Source: Magnetovibrio blakemorei (GTDB taxonomy: Bacteria > Pseudomonadota > Alphaproteobacteria > Rhodospirillales > Magnetovibrionaceae). From it: a stretch of 59,658 nt of DNA. Under the pieces are notes generated by a model that saw only the letters and a program-made list of their open reading frames with translations, made no database searches and had not been told where the DNA came from. The stretch covers positions 1 through 59,658 of the forward strand of contig NZ_MCGG01000014.1 in NCBI RefSeq assembly GCF_001746755.1, given 5' to 3'. The position numbers and the translations under genes are program-made. Of the stretch, positions 33,405 through 42,663 are shown one piece after another; the first letter of the stretch is position 1; each line of letters opens with the position of its first letter.

Positions 33405-34475
33405 CTAGGCGTCCGCACTTGCCGCCTCTTTGGCTTTGCGGTCCTCATGGATGCCTTTGAACAAGGCCAGCAAAATGGCCCCCGCCCCCGCCAACAGCGC
33501 AAGCCCCAGGGTGGAAAAGCTGAGGGTCGACAGCACCGTCAAAGTGCCTTCGGGAATGGTCGGAATCAGGTCCAAGTTCGACAGGTACACCGGAACCTTA
33601 AAGAAGCGGCTGACCAAGACAATCAGCATAATCATCGCCATGATCATCTTCACCACCCATTCCTTAACATAGGTGGTACCAATGGCCCCGATTTGCACAC
33701 CAAACAAAGAGCCTGCGAGGATGATCATCGCCAGCCGAATATCAACGAAACCATCCCAGGCGTACAGCATGGTGCCGCCGGCACCCATCACAAACGCCAC
33801 CACCAGTTCGGTGGCTGTGGCCATAATCGCCGGCACCCCCAACACATAGATCATCGCCGGGACACCGATAAATCCCCCCACCGCGATAGACGCCGCCAAC
33901 ATCCCGGTGGCAAAGCCCAGGGGCAAAATAAACAACACGGAAATTTCTTTATTGCCGATGCTTTTGAAGCGCATCATCGTACCGGGGATGCGCACGGACT
34001 GCACCCACAGGGCAATTTTGGGAGTCACATGGGGCGTGCCGACACCTTCCTCACGACGACTGCGCAACGCATCGCGCATGACAAATCCACCGACCACCGC
34101 CAATACAACGACAAACACAGCGGATACATAGAGATCCGTTCCCGCATCCCCAAATTGATTGCGAATGTCGGTCATCACGCTCTTGCCATAAAACACCCCG
34201 GCCTCGGCGAATATCCCCATCATTACACCCAACTTGACGTCCACCTGGCCATATTTGGCGCGTTTAATGGAACCAACCAAGGCTTTCGGGAATTTGTGCG
34301 CCATATTGCTGGCCACCGCGACAATCGCCGGTGCCCCCAAGCTCATCATGGCCGGGGTGAGAACAAACGCTCCGCCAGAACCGATAAAGCCACTGACCAT
34401 ACCGCCGATAAAGCCCACCACAAACAGCAGCACAACGATGGTCGGGGTTAAATCAAGAAAGGTAATGGCTTCCAT
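33405..34475 (-). CDS. TauE/SafE-family sulfite/sulfonate exporter
   Basis: A 356-residue membrane protein with eight to nine TM helices. The family motifs are GFIGGMVSGFIGSGGAFVLTPAMM in the first repeat and ASIAVGGFIGVPAMIYVLG in the second. Members export sulfite, sulfoacetate or other small anions. ATG at 34475 has AAGGAG 7 nt upstream; the longer frame has no ribosome site. DsrAB makes sulfite, so a sulfite exporter would be useful to this cell, but the gene is 12 kb from the dsr cluster and the link is inference. It lies in a minus-strand group with a universal stress protein and a small membrane protein. Confidence 0.88.
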   Translation of the reverse strand: MEAITFLDLTPTIVVLLFVVGFIGGMVSGFIGSGGAFVLTPAMMSLGAPAIVAVASNMAHKFPKALVGSIKRAKYGQVDVKLGVMMGIFAEAGVFYGKSVMTDIRNQFGDAGTDLYVSAVFVVVLAVVGGFVMRDALRSRREEGVGTPHVTPKIALWVQSVRIPGTMMRFKSIGNKEISVLFILPLGFATGMLAASIAVGGFIGVPAMIYVLGVPAIMATATELVVAFVMGAGGTMLYAWDGFVDIRLAMIILAGSLFGVQIGAIGTTYVKEWVVKMIMAMIMLIVLVSRFFKVPVYLSNLDLIPTIPEGTLTVLSTLSFSTLGLALLAGAGAILLALFKGIHEDRKAKEAASADA

Positions 34476-34576
34476 AAGGAGACTCCTTGAGGGCCGCCCA
34501 TACATCGGCCTCTTTTGTGTTTTAGAACTGAGGGGGGAGGAGCCTCAAAAACAAAATTACTGAATCTGATGCAGTC

Positions 34577-35452
34577 TCAACCGCCGCGCGCGATCAAAAC
34601 GGGCATTGACGTCTGGTTGATGACGCGTTCGGCTTTCGAACCAAATAACATCCGACCAATCCCGGTGCGACCAAAGTTGCCCAACACGATCAAGCCCGCT
34701 TGGCGTTCCTTGGCGACATCCACAATGGTATCATCAGCCGGACCTTCTTCGACGAGACCGCGTGCTTGGATACCTTTGTCCTTGAGAAACTCAAGCACCC
34801 TGTCGACAATCGGCTGAGCCTCGGCTTGACGTCGATCGCTGTGGACGGGCACTTTGACGGACAAAACGGTCAAAGGAACACCGCTCACGCGGGCCAGCTC
34901 CGTGGCGGAAACCACGGCCATGTCGCTAAAACGCGAACCATCCGTAGCAACCAAGATAGACGACCACATATTGGCATCTTCGGGAACCGCCATCACGGAA
35001 CACGGTGCATAGCCAATGACCTTGGCGGTGGCATCGCCCAACATCAAACGCGCCAATCCGCGCCGACCTTTGCGCCCCATCACAATGATGTCTGATTGCA
35101 AGTCCTTTGAGGCCTCGACGATCACTTCGTAAGGATCGCTTCCTGAACGAATGTGTCCAGAGGCCTCTACACCCGCGTCTTCAGCCACTTTCTTGAGGCG
35201 TTCGATCGTTTCATTGGTTTGGCGCTCCGCCTCTACATCGTTCGGCTTCCCCATCCAGCCCGCTTCGCCGGGTGAAGAAATGGCCGATAAAATATTCAGA
35301 TGCGCAGCATGCTCTGCACACAGCGCCATGGCGATACGTTCCGCCCCGGCGCTCCACTCCGAACCGTCCGTCGCCAGCAAGACGTTTTTAAAACGCCCAA
35401 TAGGTGAAAGTTGAGATGTTGTCACGTCCACATTCCCCACATTGTCGAACAC
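34577..35452 (-). CDS. Tandem universal stress protein (two UspA domains)
   Basis: A 291-residue cytoplasmic protein with two UspA domains. The first starts at NVLLATDGSEWS and the second at SILVATDGSRFS. Each ends with an ATP-binding loop: MGRKGRRGLARLMLGDAT, and GNFGRTGIGRMLFGS in the second domain. The start is uncertain: GTG 35452 lacks a good ribosome site and other GTG codons follow within 40 bp. It sits between the TauE/SafE gene and a small membrane protein gene, all on the minus strand. USP-transporter pairs are common and the USP may tune the transporter. Confidence 0.88.
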   Translation of the reverse strand: MFDNVGNVDVTTSQLSPIGRFKNVLLATDGSEWSAGAERIAMALCAEHAAHLNILSAISSPGEAGWMGKPNDVEAERQTNETIERLKKVAEDAGVEASGHIRSGSDPYEVIVEASKDLQSDIIVMGRKGRRGLARLMLGDATAKVIGYAPCSVMAVPEDANMWSSILVATDGSRFSDMAVVSATELARVSGVPLTVLSVKVPVHSDRRQAEAQPIVDRVLEFLKDKGIQARGLVEEGPADDTIVDVAKERQAGLIVLGNFGRTGIGRMLFGSKAERVINQTSMPVLIARGG

Positions 35453-35489
35453 ATGCCAATCGATGAGCGCTTCGCTTTAGGCAAATTGA

Positions 35490-35807
35490 TTAGCGCTTCG
35501 CTCTCAGGCCCAGGGCTTCCCAGAACTTATCTGTGAAAATACCATGAACGACGGAAAACAGAAAGGCAATGGCGATGGGCAACAGGAAATACGTCTTGTC
35601 GCCCTGGTTGGTCATTTCCGCGATATGACGAATGTCGGCATTGAATGTGTACAGGCCATAATACAAGATCATGCTTAACAAACCCATGCCCAGGGTTGCC
35701 TTCGTATGGGTGCGTAATTTGAACAGGTTGCGCAGGCTGCGGCGACGTTTTTGGGGGAGATCGTGGCCATGGTGCGCAATAGCGCTACCCTCCATATGCG
35801 TAAGCAT
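35490..35807 (-). CDS. Small membrane protein, two TM helices (105 aa)
   Basis: A 105-residue protein with a basic N-terminal region (QKRRRSLRN) and two TM helices (about 43-60 and 75-95). I do not recognise a family. The ATG at 35807 is chosen because AAGGAAG lies 8 nt upstream; a 28-codon extension to 35891 lacks one. It is probably the first gene of the group with the stress protein and the TauE/SafE exporter. Opposite to it lies a LysR-type regulator. Confidence 0.7.
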   Translation of the reverse strand: MLTHMEGSAIAHHGHDLPQKRRRSLRNLFKLRTHTKATLGMGLLSMILYYGLYTFNADIRHIAEMTNQGDKTYFLLPIAIAFLFSVVHGIFTDKFWEALGLRAKR

Positions 35808-36044
35808 TGTGTTGGTCTTCCTTTGTTTCGAATTCAATGTGTGCATGTGAATAATTTGGGGCCAATCCGGCATTCCAAACTGGAATGTCACATAAGGGTC
35901 AAAAACCTTATCACGCCCTAAAATTCAATCTCTCTATTTCTCTAAGCTATGGACAATGAACGAAATTCATTCATTTAAGATGCCTACAGTATCCACACTC
36001 GCGACTGGGTTTCCAAATCACTATTTTTTTGCTAATATTCCTTT

Positions 36045-36974
36045 ATGGAATACAAAAAACTTCCCGATATCCGCGGCTGGGCGGCTTTACGCGCCATTGT
36101 TGAAAAAGGCGGCGTTTCTGCCGCCGCGCAAGCCTTGAACGTTGGCCAACCCGCCATAACCAAGCGTCTGCACACCCTGGAAGAAAGCTATGGCGTAGTC
36201 TTGCTGGAACGTTCAGGGGGGCGCTTGCGCCTGACCAAGGCGGGAGAAAAAGTTTACCTGTTGGCGGTCCAGACCTTGGATCGGCAAATGTCGCTGCGCC
36301 GTGAGTTGGACGAACTGATGCTCGGCAAGACCACCGTGCATCTGGATGTCACGATTGCCATCGGCGAACATTTCCTGCCCCGGTTTTTGCTCAAATTCGC
36401 CGAGCTTTACCCGCATTACCGCATCGAAAGTCGCTTGGTTTACGGCCGTCAAAGTGAAAGCAGTCTGGTCACGGGCATGACCGACGTAGCGCTTTTGGAA
36501 CGCACCCCCGAACACCCCGATCTGATGGTGCAAAAATGGATGGACGACGAATTGTTGCTGGTGTGCGCTCCGGACCATCCATTGGCCGAGGAAGAGATGA
36601 TCCCCATCACCATGCTCCTGGATCTCAGCTACGTGCTGCGTGAAGTGGGTTCTGCAGCGCGCCTTGATCTGCATGAAGCTCTAGAGGCGATTGGCTTTGA
36701 CAAGCTCAACATCGCGATGGAAGTCGGCGGCACCGAAGCCATTGTCGATGTGCTGATCCCCGGACAACACGTCAGTTTTTTGCCCCGTTTTGCCGTGATC
36801 AAACACATTCAGGCTGGTCGCCTGCACCACATCAAGGTCTGTGGCTTTCGCATCATGCGGACCCTGTGGATTGCGCGCCACAAGACAAACATTGATCTGC
36901 CCATCGCCGACGCCCTGATCGCCATCATCCGTCAAGAACAAATCGCAAAACCACGCCCCAAAGCGCGTCCCTGA
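36045..36974 (+). CDS. LysR-family transcriptional regulator
   Basis: A 309-residue regulator. The winged helix-turn-helix is at the N-terminus (GGVSAAAQALNVGQPAITKRLHTLEE, about 22-47), followed by the linker helix and a periplasmic-binding-like effector domain (from about 95). It is transcribed away from the small membrane protein / stress protein / TauE group, with about 237 bp between the starts. By the usual LysR arrangement it may control that group and itself. I saw no unambiguous T-N11-A box in the gap. The 3' end is only 3 bp from the convergent SDR gene. Confidence 0.9.
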   Translation: MEYKKLPDIRGWAALRAIVEKGGVSAAAQALNVGQPAITKRLHTLEESYGVVLLERSGGRLRLTKAGEKVYLLAVQTLDRQMSLRRELDELMLGKTTVHLDVTIAIGEHFLPRFLLKFAELYPHYRIESRLVYGRQSESSLVTGMTDVALLERTPEHPDLMVQKWMDDELLLVCAPDHPLAEEEMIPITMLLDLSYVLREVGSAARLDLHEALEAIGFDKLNIAMEVGGTEAIVDVLIPGQHVSFLPRFAVIKHIQAGRLHHIKVCGFRIMRTLWIARHKTNIDLPIADALIAIIRQEQIAKPRPKARP

Positions 36975-36977
36975 GCC

Positions 36978-37718
36978 TCAATACATATGCTGGCCGCCGG
37001 TGACCCAAATTTCGGTTCCGGTGACGTAGGTGCTGTCTTCGCTGCACAGGTAATAGACGGTGCTGGCCACATCGCGTGGCGAGCCCATGCGGTCCAGCGG
37101 AATGCGCGGGATCAGGGCTTCGTATTCGGGTTGGATCATGGAGGTTTCAATTTCACCGGGCGCAACCGCATTGACGCGCACGTTCAGCGCCGCGAACTCC
37201 CCCGCCATTTCACGGGTCATGGCGCTCAACGCGGCCTTGGAAATGGAATAGGCCGATCCGGCGAAGGGATGGATGTAATGCCCCGCAATGGAGGTGATGT
37301 TGACGATGGCCCCTTGGCCCTTGTGCAGGGCTGAAGCAAACCCCCGCGAAAGCCTGAGGGCGGCAAAAAAATTGATCTCAAACACTTCACGCCACGCCTC
37401 CAAATCCCCGTTGAGACAACCCAAACGTTCCTTAAAGGGCGTTTTCGGCGACAACCCCGCGTTGTTGACCAGGGCATGCAATTGACCGCCTTCCAGCAGC
37501 TTACCCGCCTCGGCAATGAACGCTTTAACGCTGTCGGAATCTGACAAATCGGTGGGAATATGCGCCAACCAATTGGCTTCGGTTGCGCATTCTTCAGGGG
37601 CCGGACCGCGGGCGCAGGTGATGATCCGCCAACCGCGTTCCAAAAACAAAAGCGCCGTCGCATGGCCAATGCCCCGCGACGCCCCCGTGATGATGACTGT
37701 TTTCATTTTTTCGTCCAT
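36978..37718 (-). CDS. Short-chain dehydrogenase/reductase
   Basis: A 246-residue NAD(P)-dependent oxidoreductase. Cofactor motif TGASRGIG, NNAG motif (VNNAGLSPKT), catalytic Ser-Tyr-Lys in ITSIAGHY and SAYSISKAA, and the C-terminal GTEIWVTGGQ are all present. The substrate is unknown. ATG 37718 or ATG 37706 (four codons later) may be the start. It is convergent with the LysR gene. Confidence 0.9.
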   Translation of the reverse strand: MDEKMKTVIITGASRGIGHATALLFLERGWRIITCARGPAPEECATEANWLAHIPTDLSDSDSVKAFIAEAGKLLEGGQLHALVNNAGLSPKTPFKERLGCLNGDLEAWREVFEINFFAALRLSRGFASALHKGQGAIVNITSIAGHYIHPFAGSAYSISKAALSAMTREMAGEFAALNVRVNAVAPGEIETSMIQPEYEALIPRIPLDRMGSPRDVASTVYYLCSEDSTYVTGTEIWVTGGQHMY

Positions 37719-37916
37719 GAGAAGACGTTAGGACAAACCGAGCGTGCTTTCCAGTGGATAGAGTATGGATCATTGAATTGATGTCAAAGAACGTCGCGAC
37801 AAAATCCATTTTGCTGTACTGTTGCAACGAGAAGACTCCACCGCCATATACTTGAAATCGAACGGTGTCATGCTCCGGCCTGATGCTGACCGGATACAAC
37901 TTTGCAGGGGGACCTT

Positions 37917-38657
37917 ATGAAACGGACATTATTCGCCACCGCTTTGGCTTTGGCTGTCGTCAGCGCCACGTTGACCAGTGCCACTCTGGCGCACAGCGCC
38001 GAATACGGCCAGCAATATGCTCAAAATTACGAACGAAACTACGGCCAAGGCTACATGACGCAAAACGCGCCCCAACAGGTCCAGCGCGCCCAACCTCAAC
38101 AAGCCCCCCAATACGCCCCGTTACGCGCCGCCCCGCAAGCCAACGACCCGGCACGCAAAGTATCAATCCAGCTTGAAAGCTTACGGACGTTTTTGACCCA
38201 AGCCCAGGCACAAGCGCAAAACGGCACCATTGATGCCGATGCGGCGCTCAGCTACATCGAAAAGCAAATCGCACCCGACATCGACTTTGTGACCATGGCC
38301 CGCATGTCGTTGGGACGTCTGGCGCAACGGATGGAACCGCCGCAACGCGCCCAAGCGCTGAACGCGCTGAGACGCAACTTCACCACCAAGTTGGTTGAGG
38401 CCATGGGCGATATGCGCGCCACCCGCTTTACGGTCGGCACCACCCGCCCCGGTTCCAGCCGCGGCGAATTGGTGGTTCCAGTGCGTTTGGACCGCTGGCG
38501 CGGCGAACCGCTCACCATCAACTTCCGTTTTTACAACGCTCAAGGTTCATGGAAAGTCTTTGACGCTGAAGCCAACGGGCAAAGCGCCATCTTGTTTTAT
38601 CGCGGCTACTTCGCCCGCCAATGGCGCGACGGCTGGCCCCAAAACATGATCAACTAA
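37917..38657 (+). CDS. MlaC/Ttg2D-like periplasmic phospholipid-binding protein
   Basis: A 246-residue exported protein. A Sec signal peptide (about 1-27, ending AHSA) is followed by a Gln/Pro/Tyr-rich low-complexity stretch (30-80). The MlaC fold (about 90-240) then begins, with MARMSLGRLAQRM and RFYNAQGSWKVFDAEANGQSA segments. MlaC proteins shuttle phospholipids between the membranes. No mlaFED genes are adjacent, so this is an orphan copy. A hairpin (AGAACCT/AGGTTCT) follows its stop. Confidence 0.82.
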   Translation: MKRTLFATALALAVVSATLTSATLAHSAEYGQQYAQNYERNYGQGYMTQNAPQQVQRAQPQQAPQYAPLRAAPQANDPARKVSIQLESLRTFLTQAQAQAQNGTIDADAALSYIEKQIAPDIDFVTMARMSLGRLAQRMEPPQRAQALNALRRNFTTKLVEAMGDMRATRFTVGTTRPGSSRGELVVPVRLDRWRGEPLTINFRFYNAQGSWKVFDAEANGQSAILFYRGYFARQWRDGWPQNMIN

Positions 38658-38666
38658 GACCGGGTC

Positions 38667-38691
38667 AGAACCTCTTAATCTAACAGGTTCT
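38667..38691. terminator. Shared hairpin between convergent genes
   Basis: AGAACCT (38667-38673) pairs with AGGTTCT (38685-38691). It lies between the MlaC-like gene and the convergent stress protein gene, touching the latter's stop codon. No U-tract, so it is a weak terminator at best. Confidence 0.4.
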
Positions 38692-39562
38692 AGTGACCAA
38701 ACAGGACCGGTATTGTGGCGGTGTCCATCAACGCACTGGTGACACCGCCCAGCACCGTTTGCACGAAGCGCGAATGGGAATACGCGCCACACACAAACAA
38801 GTCTGCGTGGACGTTACCCGCATGTTCCAACAGCGTTTCGCCAACGCTATGCGGTCCCTGCGCAAAGCGGGTGACCTGGGCGCTCACGCCCCATCGTTTC
38901 AAATACACGGCCAGTTCTTCCCCGGGGCTTAGTCCGTCGACGATGGTGCTATCACACGTCATCACATGAACTTCAGCCGCCCGCGTTATAAACGCCATAG
39001 CGCCTTGCACCGCCCGCGCGGCTTGCGCCGTGCCGTTCCAGGCAATGGCGACGACGCGTCCGATGTCTTGAGCATGGGGAGGATTGGGCAGCAGCAACAC
39101 CGGGCGCGCACTTTCAAACAACGCGGCATTCAACGTCAAGGCGCGCATCGGCGAACTGTCTGCCACGGGGCGTGCACACACAACCAAATCGGACAGCCGC
39201 CCCTGCCAGGAAAGCACATCATCTTCGCGACCAACGTGTTCACACCATCTTGCGCTCACACCCTCTGCACCATTGCCATTTTGAACTTGGGGCACATTTT
39301 GCTGTGCGCAGACCTCTTCAAATAATGTCTTCAAGGCGGTGGCTTTTTCGGTGGCATCGCGTTCGGCGTTGGTGATCATTTCTTCAACCATGTCGCCGGA
39401 CATGCCCTCGCCAAACAGGGGAATTGAATCGCGTGCATCAGCGCGCACATGCAGGGCCTCAACAAGGGCACCAAACGGGCGCGCCATCTTCAAAGCGTTT
39501 TCCAAAATAGATCGATTGTCGGATGCGCCGTCGAGAGGAACGAGAATGGATCGAATGGACAT
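38690..39562 (-). CDS. Universal stress protein
   Basis: A 290-residue protein of two UspA-like domains. The first domain begins SILVPLDGASDNRS but its nucleotide-binding loop is poorly conserved. The second begins VVAIAWNGTAQAARA and ends in GAYSHSRFVQTVLGGVTSALM, a G-x9-G-type loop common in alphaproteobacterial USPs. AAGGAGG lies 5 nt before the ATG. The gene follows the kinase/P-loop fusion gene, 63 bp downstream of its stop on the same strand. Function: probably general stress survival under low oxygen or starvation, by family only. Confidence 0.85.
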   Translation of the reverse strand: MSIRSILVPLDGASDNRSILENALKMARPFGALVEALHVRADARDSIPLFGEGMSGDMVEEMITNAERDATEKATALKTLFEEVCAQQNVPQVQNGNGAEGVSARWCEHVGREDDVLSWQGRLSDLVVCARPVADSSPMRALTLNAALFESARPVLLLPNPPHAQDIGRVVAIAWNGTAQAARAVQGAMAFITRAAEVHVMTCDSTIVDGLSPGEELAVYLKRWGVSAQVTRFAQGPHSVGETLLEHAGNVHADLFVCGAYSHSRFVQTVLGGVTSALMDTATIPVLFGH

Positions 39563-39625
39563 AATAGCCTCCTTACCTACCCTCTCTTTATGATGGACCT
39601 AACGGCGGCAAAGATAAAGCTGACA

Positions 39626-41179
39626 TTAGCCTTTTGTGCTTAATATGCCTAATATTTTCAAGGCTTGGGCATCCGTCTGGGAACACGACCCAGATGAATC
39701 GATGGCGTGCCAATCGATAACGCCCAACTCATAATCAAGCTGCTGACGCACCACGTGCGCATCAGCGTCAGAGGCATTGTTTTTGCGTTTGGTGACCCGC
39801 GCTTGCATGACGTCCGGCGGTGCGCTCAACCAAAATCCATAGAACGGCACGCCCATCTCAGCGGCTACGTCTGCGATGGCTTGACGTTCTGCCGGTTTGG
39901 AAAAAACGCAATCGGCAATCACCGAATGTCCGGTCGCAAGCACCGTGCGCACTTCGTCATAAACGGCTTGGTAGGTCTGTTCCGACATTTTGGGCGTGTA
40001 CCCTTCTGCACCCAGTTTATCGAGCGGATGCAGACCCGCCATGCGTTTGCGTAACACATCACTGCGCACCAGTCGGGCACCTGGGGCCGCACCGATGTGT
40101 TGGGCCAAGTCACGGGCAAAGCGCGACTTGCCGCTGCCCGACAGCCCCCCCACCGCAATCAACTGCGGCTCAGGAACGTCTAAATAGTTCAGCGCCATAT
40201 CCAAATAGATTTGCGCTTGGCTCACCTGCTCGGCTTTAAAGGCAGCTTCATCGACACTTTTTGCCGCCGCACAGGCAACGAAGGAGCGCACCCCGGCGCG
40301 CACGCTCAAGAACAGAGGCAGTGCCGCCAGGCCCCACGCCGACCCGGTGATGTCCATGTACCGGTTCATGGTCACCGTCGCCAATGTACGCAGACCACGA
40401 TAGTCAAGATCCATCAACAAAAACGCCAAGTCGTACAGCACGTCGATGGTGGAAAAGGCCTCGTTGAATTCGATGCAATCGAACAGCACCGGTTCGCCGT
40501 TTTCAAGAAAGATATTGCGCAAATGCATATCCCCGTGACAGTGGCGCACACAGCCGTGCAGGCGCCGACTTTCCAACAAATCGACAACCTCATCAACCAT
40601 CTGCAAGCTGTGCTCGGTGAGTTGGGAGACCTGGGCCATGTCCAGAAATCCAGGCGCATTTTCCACGAAAGCCTTGGCATTGCTTTCAATGGTCATGATC
40701 ATGCCGAAACGCCCACCACCGTCTTGACGGGCCTCGGAAGCGGCGTGGAACATGGCGATTTTGTCGGCAAGATGTTCCATTAGGTGACGGTTCAGCTTGC
40801 CCTTCGTCGCTAAGCGATCAAACAGTGTGTCTTCATCAAAGCGCGCCATGTCGACAACCCAGTCCACCACTTCGCCGGGCTGGTTCAAGTGCAACTTCCC
40901 GTCAGCGCCGCGCGTGATGGGAATGACACCACGGTATAAATTGGGCGCGGTGCGGCGGTTCAACGCCACCTCCGCCTCACAGTTTTTCAGCCGCTTGTCT
41001 TTGTCGGAATAATCCAAAAACGGATACGCCACCGCGCGTTTGAGTTTAAGCACACGGGTCTCGCCGATGAACACTTCGGACGCATGGGTGCTGGCCCGGC
41101 CCACGGTTTGGGTCGCGTCGCCAAACACAGCCGGGTCGCTCAACAACGCCACTTGGGCAGATTGATCTTCTTTAATCAT
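39626..41179 (-). CDS. Bifunctional aminoglycoside phosphotransferase-like / P-loop kinase fusion
   Basis: A 517-residue two-domain protein. The N-terminal domain (about 1-330) is of the aminoglycoside/choline kinase fold, with the catalytic loop HCHGDMHLRNIF and the metal site LFDCIEFN. The C-terminal domain (about 340-510) is a zeta-toxin/gluconate-kinase-like P-loop NTPase with GGLSGSGKSRFARDL. The fusion is recurrent in proteobacteria, but its substrate is not known to me; the name reflects fold, not antibiotic resistance. It is upstream of a universal stress protein on the same strand. Confidence 0.87.
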   Translation of the reverse strand: MIKEDQSAQVALLSDPAVFGDATQTVGRASTHASEVFIGETRVLKLKRAVAYPFLDYSDKDKRLKNCEAEVALNRRTAPNLYRGVIPITRGADGKLHLNQPGEVVDWVVDMARFDEDTLFDRLATKGKLNRHLMEHLADKIAMFHAASEARQDGGGRFGMIMTIESNAKAFVENAPGFLDMAQVSQLTEHSLQMVDEVVDLLESRRLHGCVRHCHGDMHLRNIFLENGEPVLFDCIEFNEAFSTIDVLYDLAFLLMDLDYRGLRTLATVTMNRYMDITGSAWGLAALPLFLSVRAGVRSFVACAAAKSVDEAAFKAEQVSQAQIYLDMALNYLDVPEPQLIAVGGLSGSGKSRFARDLAQHIGAAPGARLVRSDVLRKRMAGLHPLDKLGAEGYTPKMSEQTYQAVYDEVRTVLATGHSVIADCVFSKPAERQAIADVAAEMGVPFYGFWLSAPPDVMQARVTKRKNNASDADAHVVRQQLDYELGVIDWHAIDSSGSCSQTDAQALKILGILSTKG

Positions 41180-41213
41180 CGCTACAAGATAGCTGAGTTA
41201 TATAAAAAGACTA

Positions 41214-41237
41214 GCCCTCTCATTGGCCCTCTCATTG
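41214..41237. repeat. 12-bp tandem duplication
   Basis: GCCCTCTCATTG is repeated twice head-to-tail (41214-41225 and 41226-41237) in the gap between the kinase fusion and the MFS gene. Confidence 0.85.
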
Positions 41238-41252
41238 GCCCCGACAACGCCC

Positions 41253-42503
41253 CTAAGCCGTCGCAAGTTGTTGATAAGGCGCTTCGCGCACGGGTAGATT
41301 GATCAACGCGGAAAAAGCCCCGACGCCGACGCCGACCCACCACACAACTTCGTAAGAGCCATACATGTCGTACATGGCTCCACCCAGCCAAACGCCCAAA
41401 AATGATCCCAACTGGTGAGAAAAAAAGACAATGCCGTAGAGCGTACCCATATAGCGAATGCCGTAAATGTGCGCGATCAGACCGGATGTCAGCGGCACAC
41501 TGGCCAACCACAACACCCCCATGGACAAGGAAAACACCACCACTGTGGTGGGCGTCATGGGCAGCAAGATGAACCCCGCGGCAATGAGGGTGCGGCCCAT
41601 GTAAATTGAGGCCAACAGATATTTTTTCGGCCACACGTTGCCCAACGCGCCCGCGATGATGGTGCCGACAATGTTGGCGGCCCCAATCATGGCGATGGAA
41701 AACGCCCCCAAGGCTGAGGTGGTGTTGATGCCCAGCCCGCGTATCAGACTGCCGTCGGGGATCGCTGCGCACATTTCGGTGACGAAGGCGGGAAAGTGCG
41801 CGGTCACAAACGCCAGCTGAAACCCGCACGAAAAAAAGCCCAAAAAGATCATTGTATAAGACGGATCGCGCAGCGCCTTGGCCAAAACGCTGCCCAGACT
41901 TTCTTCCAAAGAGCTGCGCGGCGCCATGTCGGTTTTGCCCATCAACGGCAACACCATCAACACCCCCAATATAGCCACCGCAAACAAAACGAACACGGAG
42001 GACCACGTCATGGATTGCAACAACGCATTGGCGACGGGCGGGCCGATGATTTGACCGGCTGAGCCCGCCGCCGTCGCGATGCCCAGCGCCAAGGAACGAT
42101 TAGCATCGGACGTTGAGCGCCCCACCACCGCCAAAATCACGCCAAAGCCCGTTCCGGCAACGCCAAAACCAACCAAGACTTCATACATCTGGTGTTCCAA
42201 AGGGGTCACAGCGGTACTGCTCAACACCAGCCCCAGGGCATAGATAATTGCACCCAGCACAATGGTCTTTTTGTCGCCGAACTTTTCCGCCAACGCGCCA
42301 AAGATCGGCTGACCAATCCCCCACGCCAGGTTCTGGATGGCGATGGCCATGGAAAATTCAGCACGCAACCAACCGAACTGATCGGCGATGGGAATTTGAA
42401 ACACGCCAAAGCTGGCGCGGATGGCAAAACCAACCATCAAGACGATGCTGCCGGCAATCAAGACAGGCGTAAACACAGATGAAGAGGACTGCGCACGGAC
42501 CAT
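41253..42503 (-). CDS. Major facilitator superfamily transporter
   Basis: A 416-residue transporter with about twelve TM helices. The motif GALAEKFGDKKTIVLG, between TM2 and TM3, is the MFS signature, and a similar less-conserved loop occurs in the second half. ATG 42503 follows GGGGTGAG; the longer frame to 42584 has no ribosome site. Closest in style to OFA/monocarboxylate-type MFS proteins, but the substrate is unknown. Confidence 0.88.
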   Translation of the reverse strand: MVRAQSSSSVFTPVLIAGSIVLMVGFAIRASFGVFQIPIADQFGWLRAEFSMAIAIQNLAWGIGQPIFGALAEKFGDKKTIVLGAIIYALGLVLSSTAVTPLEHQMYEVLVGFGVAGTGFGVILAVVGRSTSDANRSLALGIATAAGSAGQIIGPPVANALLQSMTWSSVFVLFAVAILGVLMVLPLMGKTDMAPRSSLEESLGSVLAKALRDPSYTMIFLGFFSCGFQLAFVTAHFPAFVTEMCAAIPDGSLIRGLGINTTSALGAFSIAMIGAANIVGTIIAGALGNVWPKKYLLASIYMGRTLIAAGFILLPMTPTTVVVFSLSMGVLWLASVPLTSGLIAHIYGIRYMGTLYGIVFFSHQLGSFLGVWLGGAMYDMYGSYEVVWWVGVGVGAFSALINLPVREAPYQQLATA

Positions 42504-42663
42504 AATCTCACCCCAGAACGTTGTTCGTTCAAAACTATGGGAATTGCTCCGGGCGAGGTCAATGCCAACATTGTGTCCATACAAACGGCGCTAAAACTCA
42601 TGCTGGTTTCAAACTTGCGCAATTGTGCTCAAGATAGCGGCCACGACACGATCATCGACGGCA

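Noticed and set aside
41182-42006. A 274-codon frame overlapping the MFS gene on the same strand
   Set aside because: It is the out-of-frame shadow of the transporter, whose frame carries the MFS motif and membrane helices.
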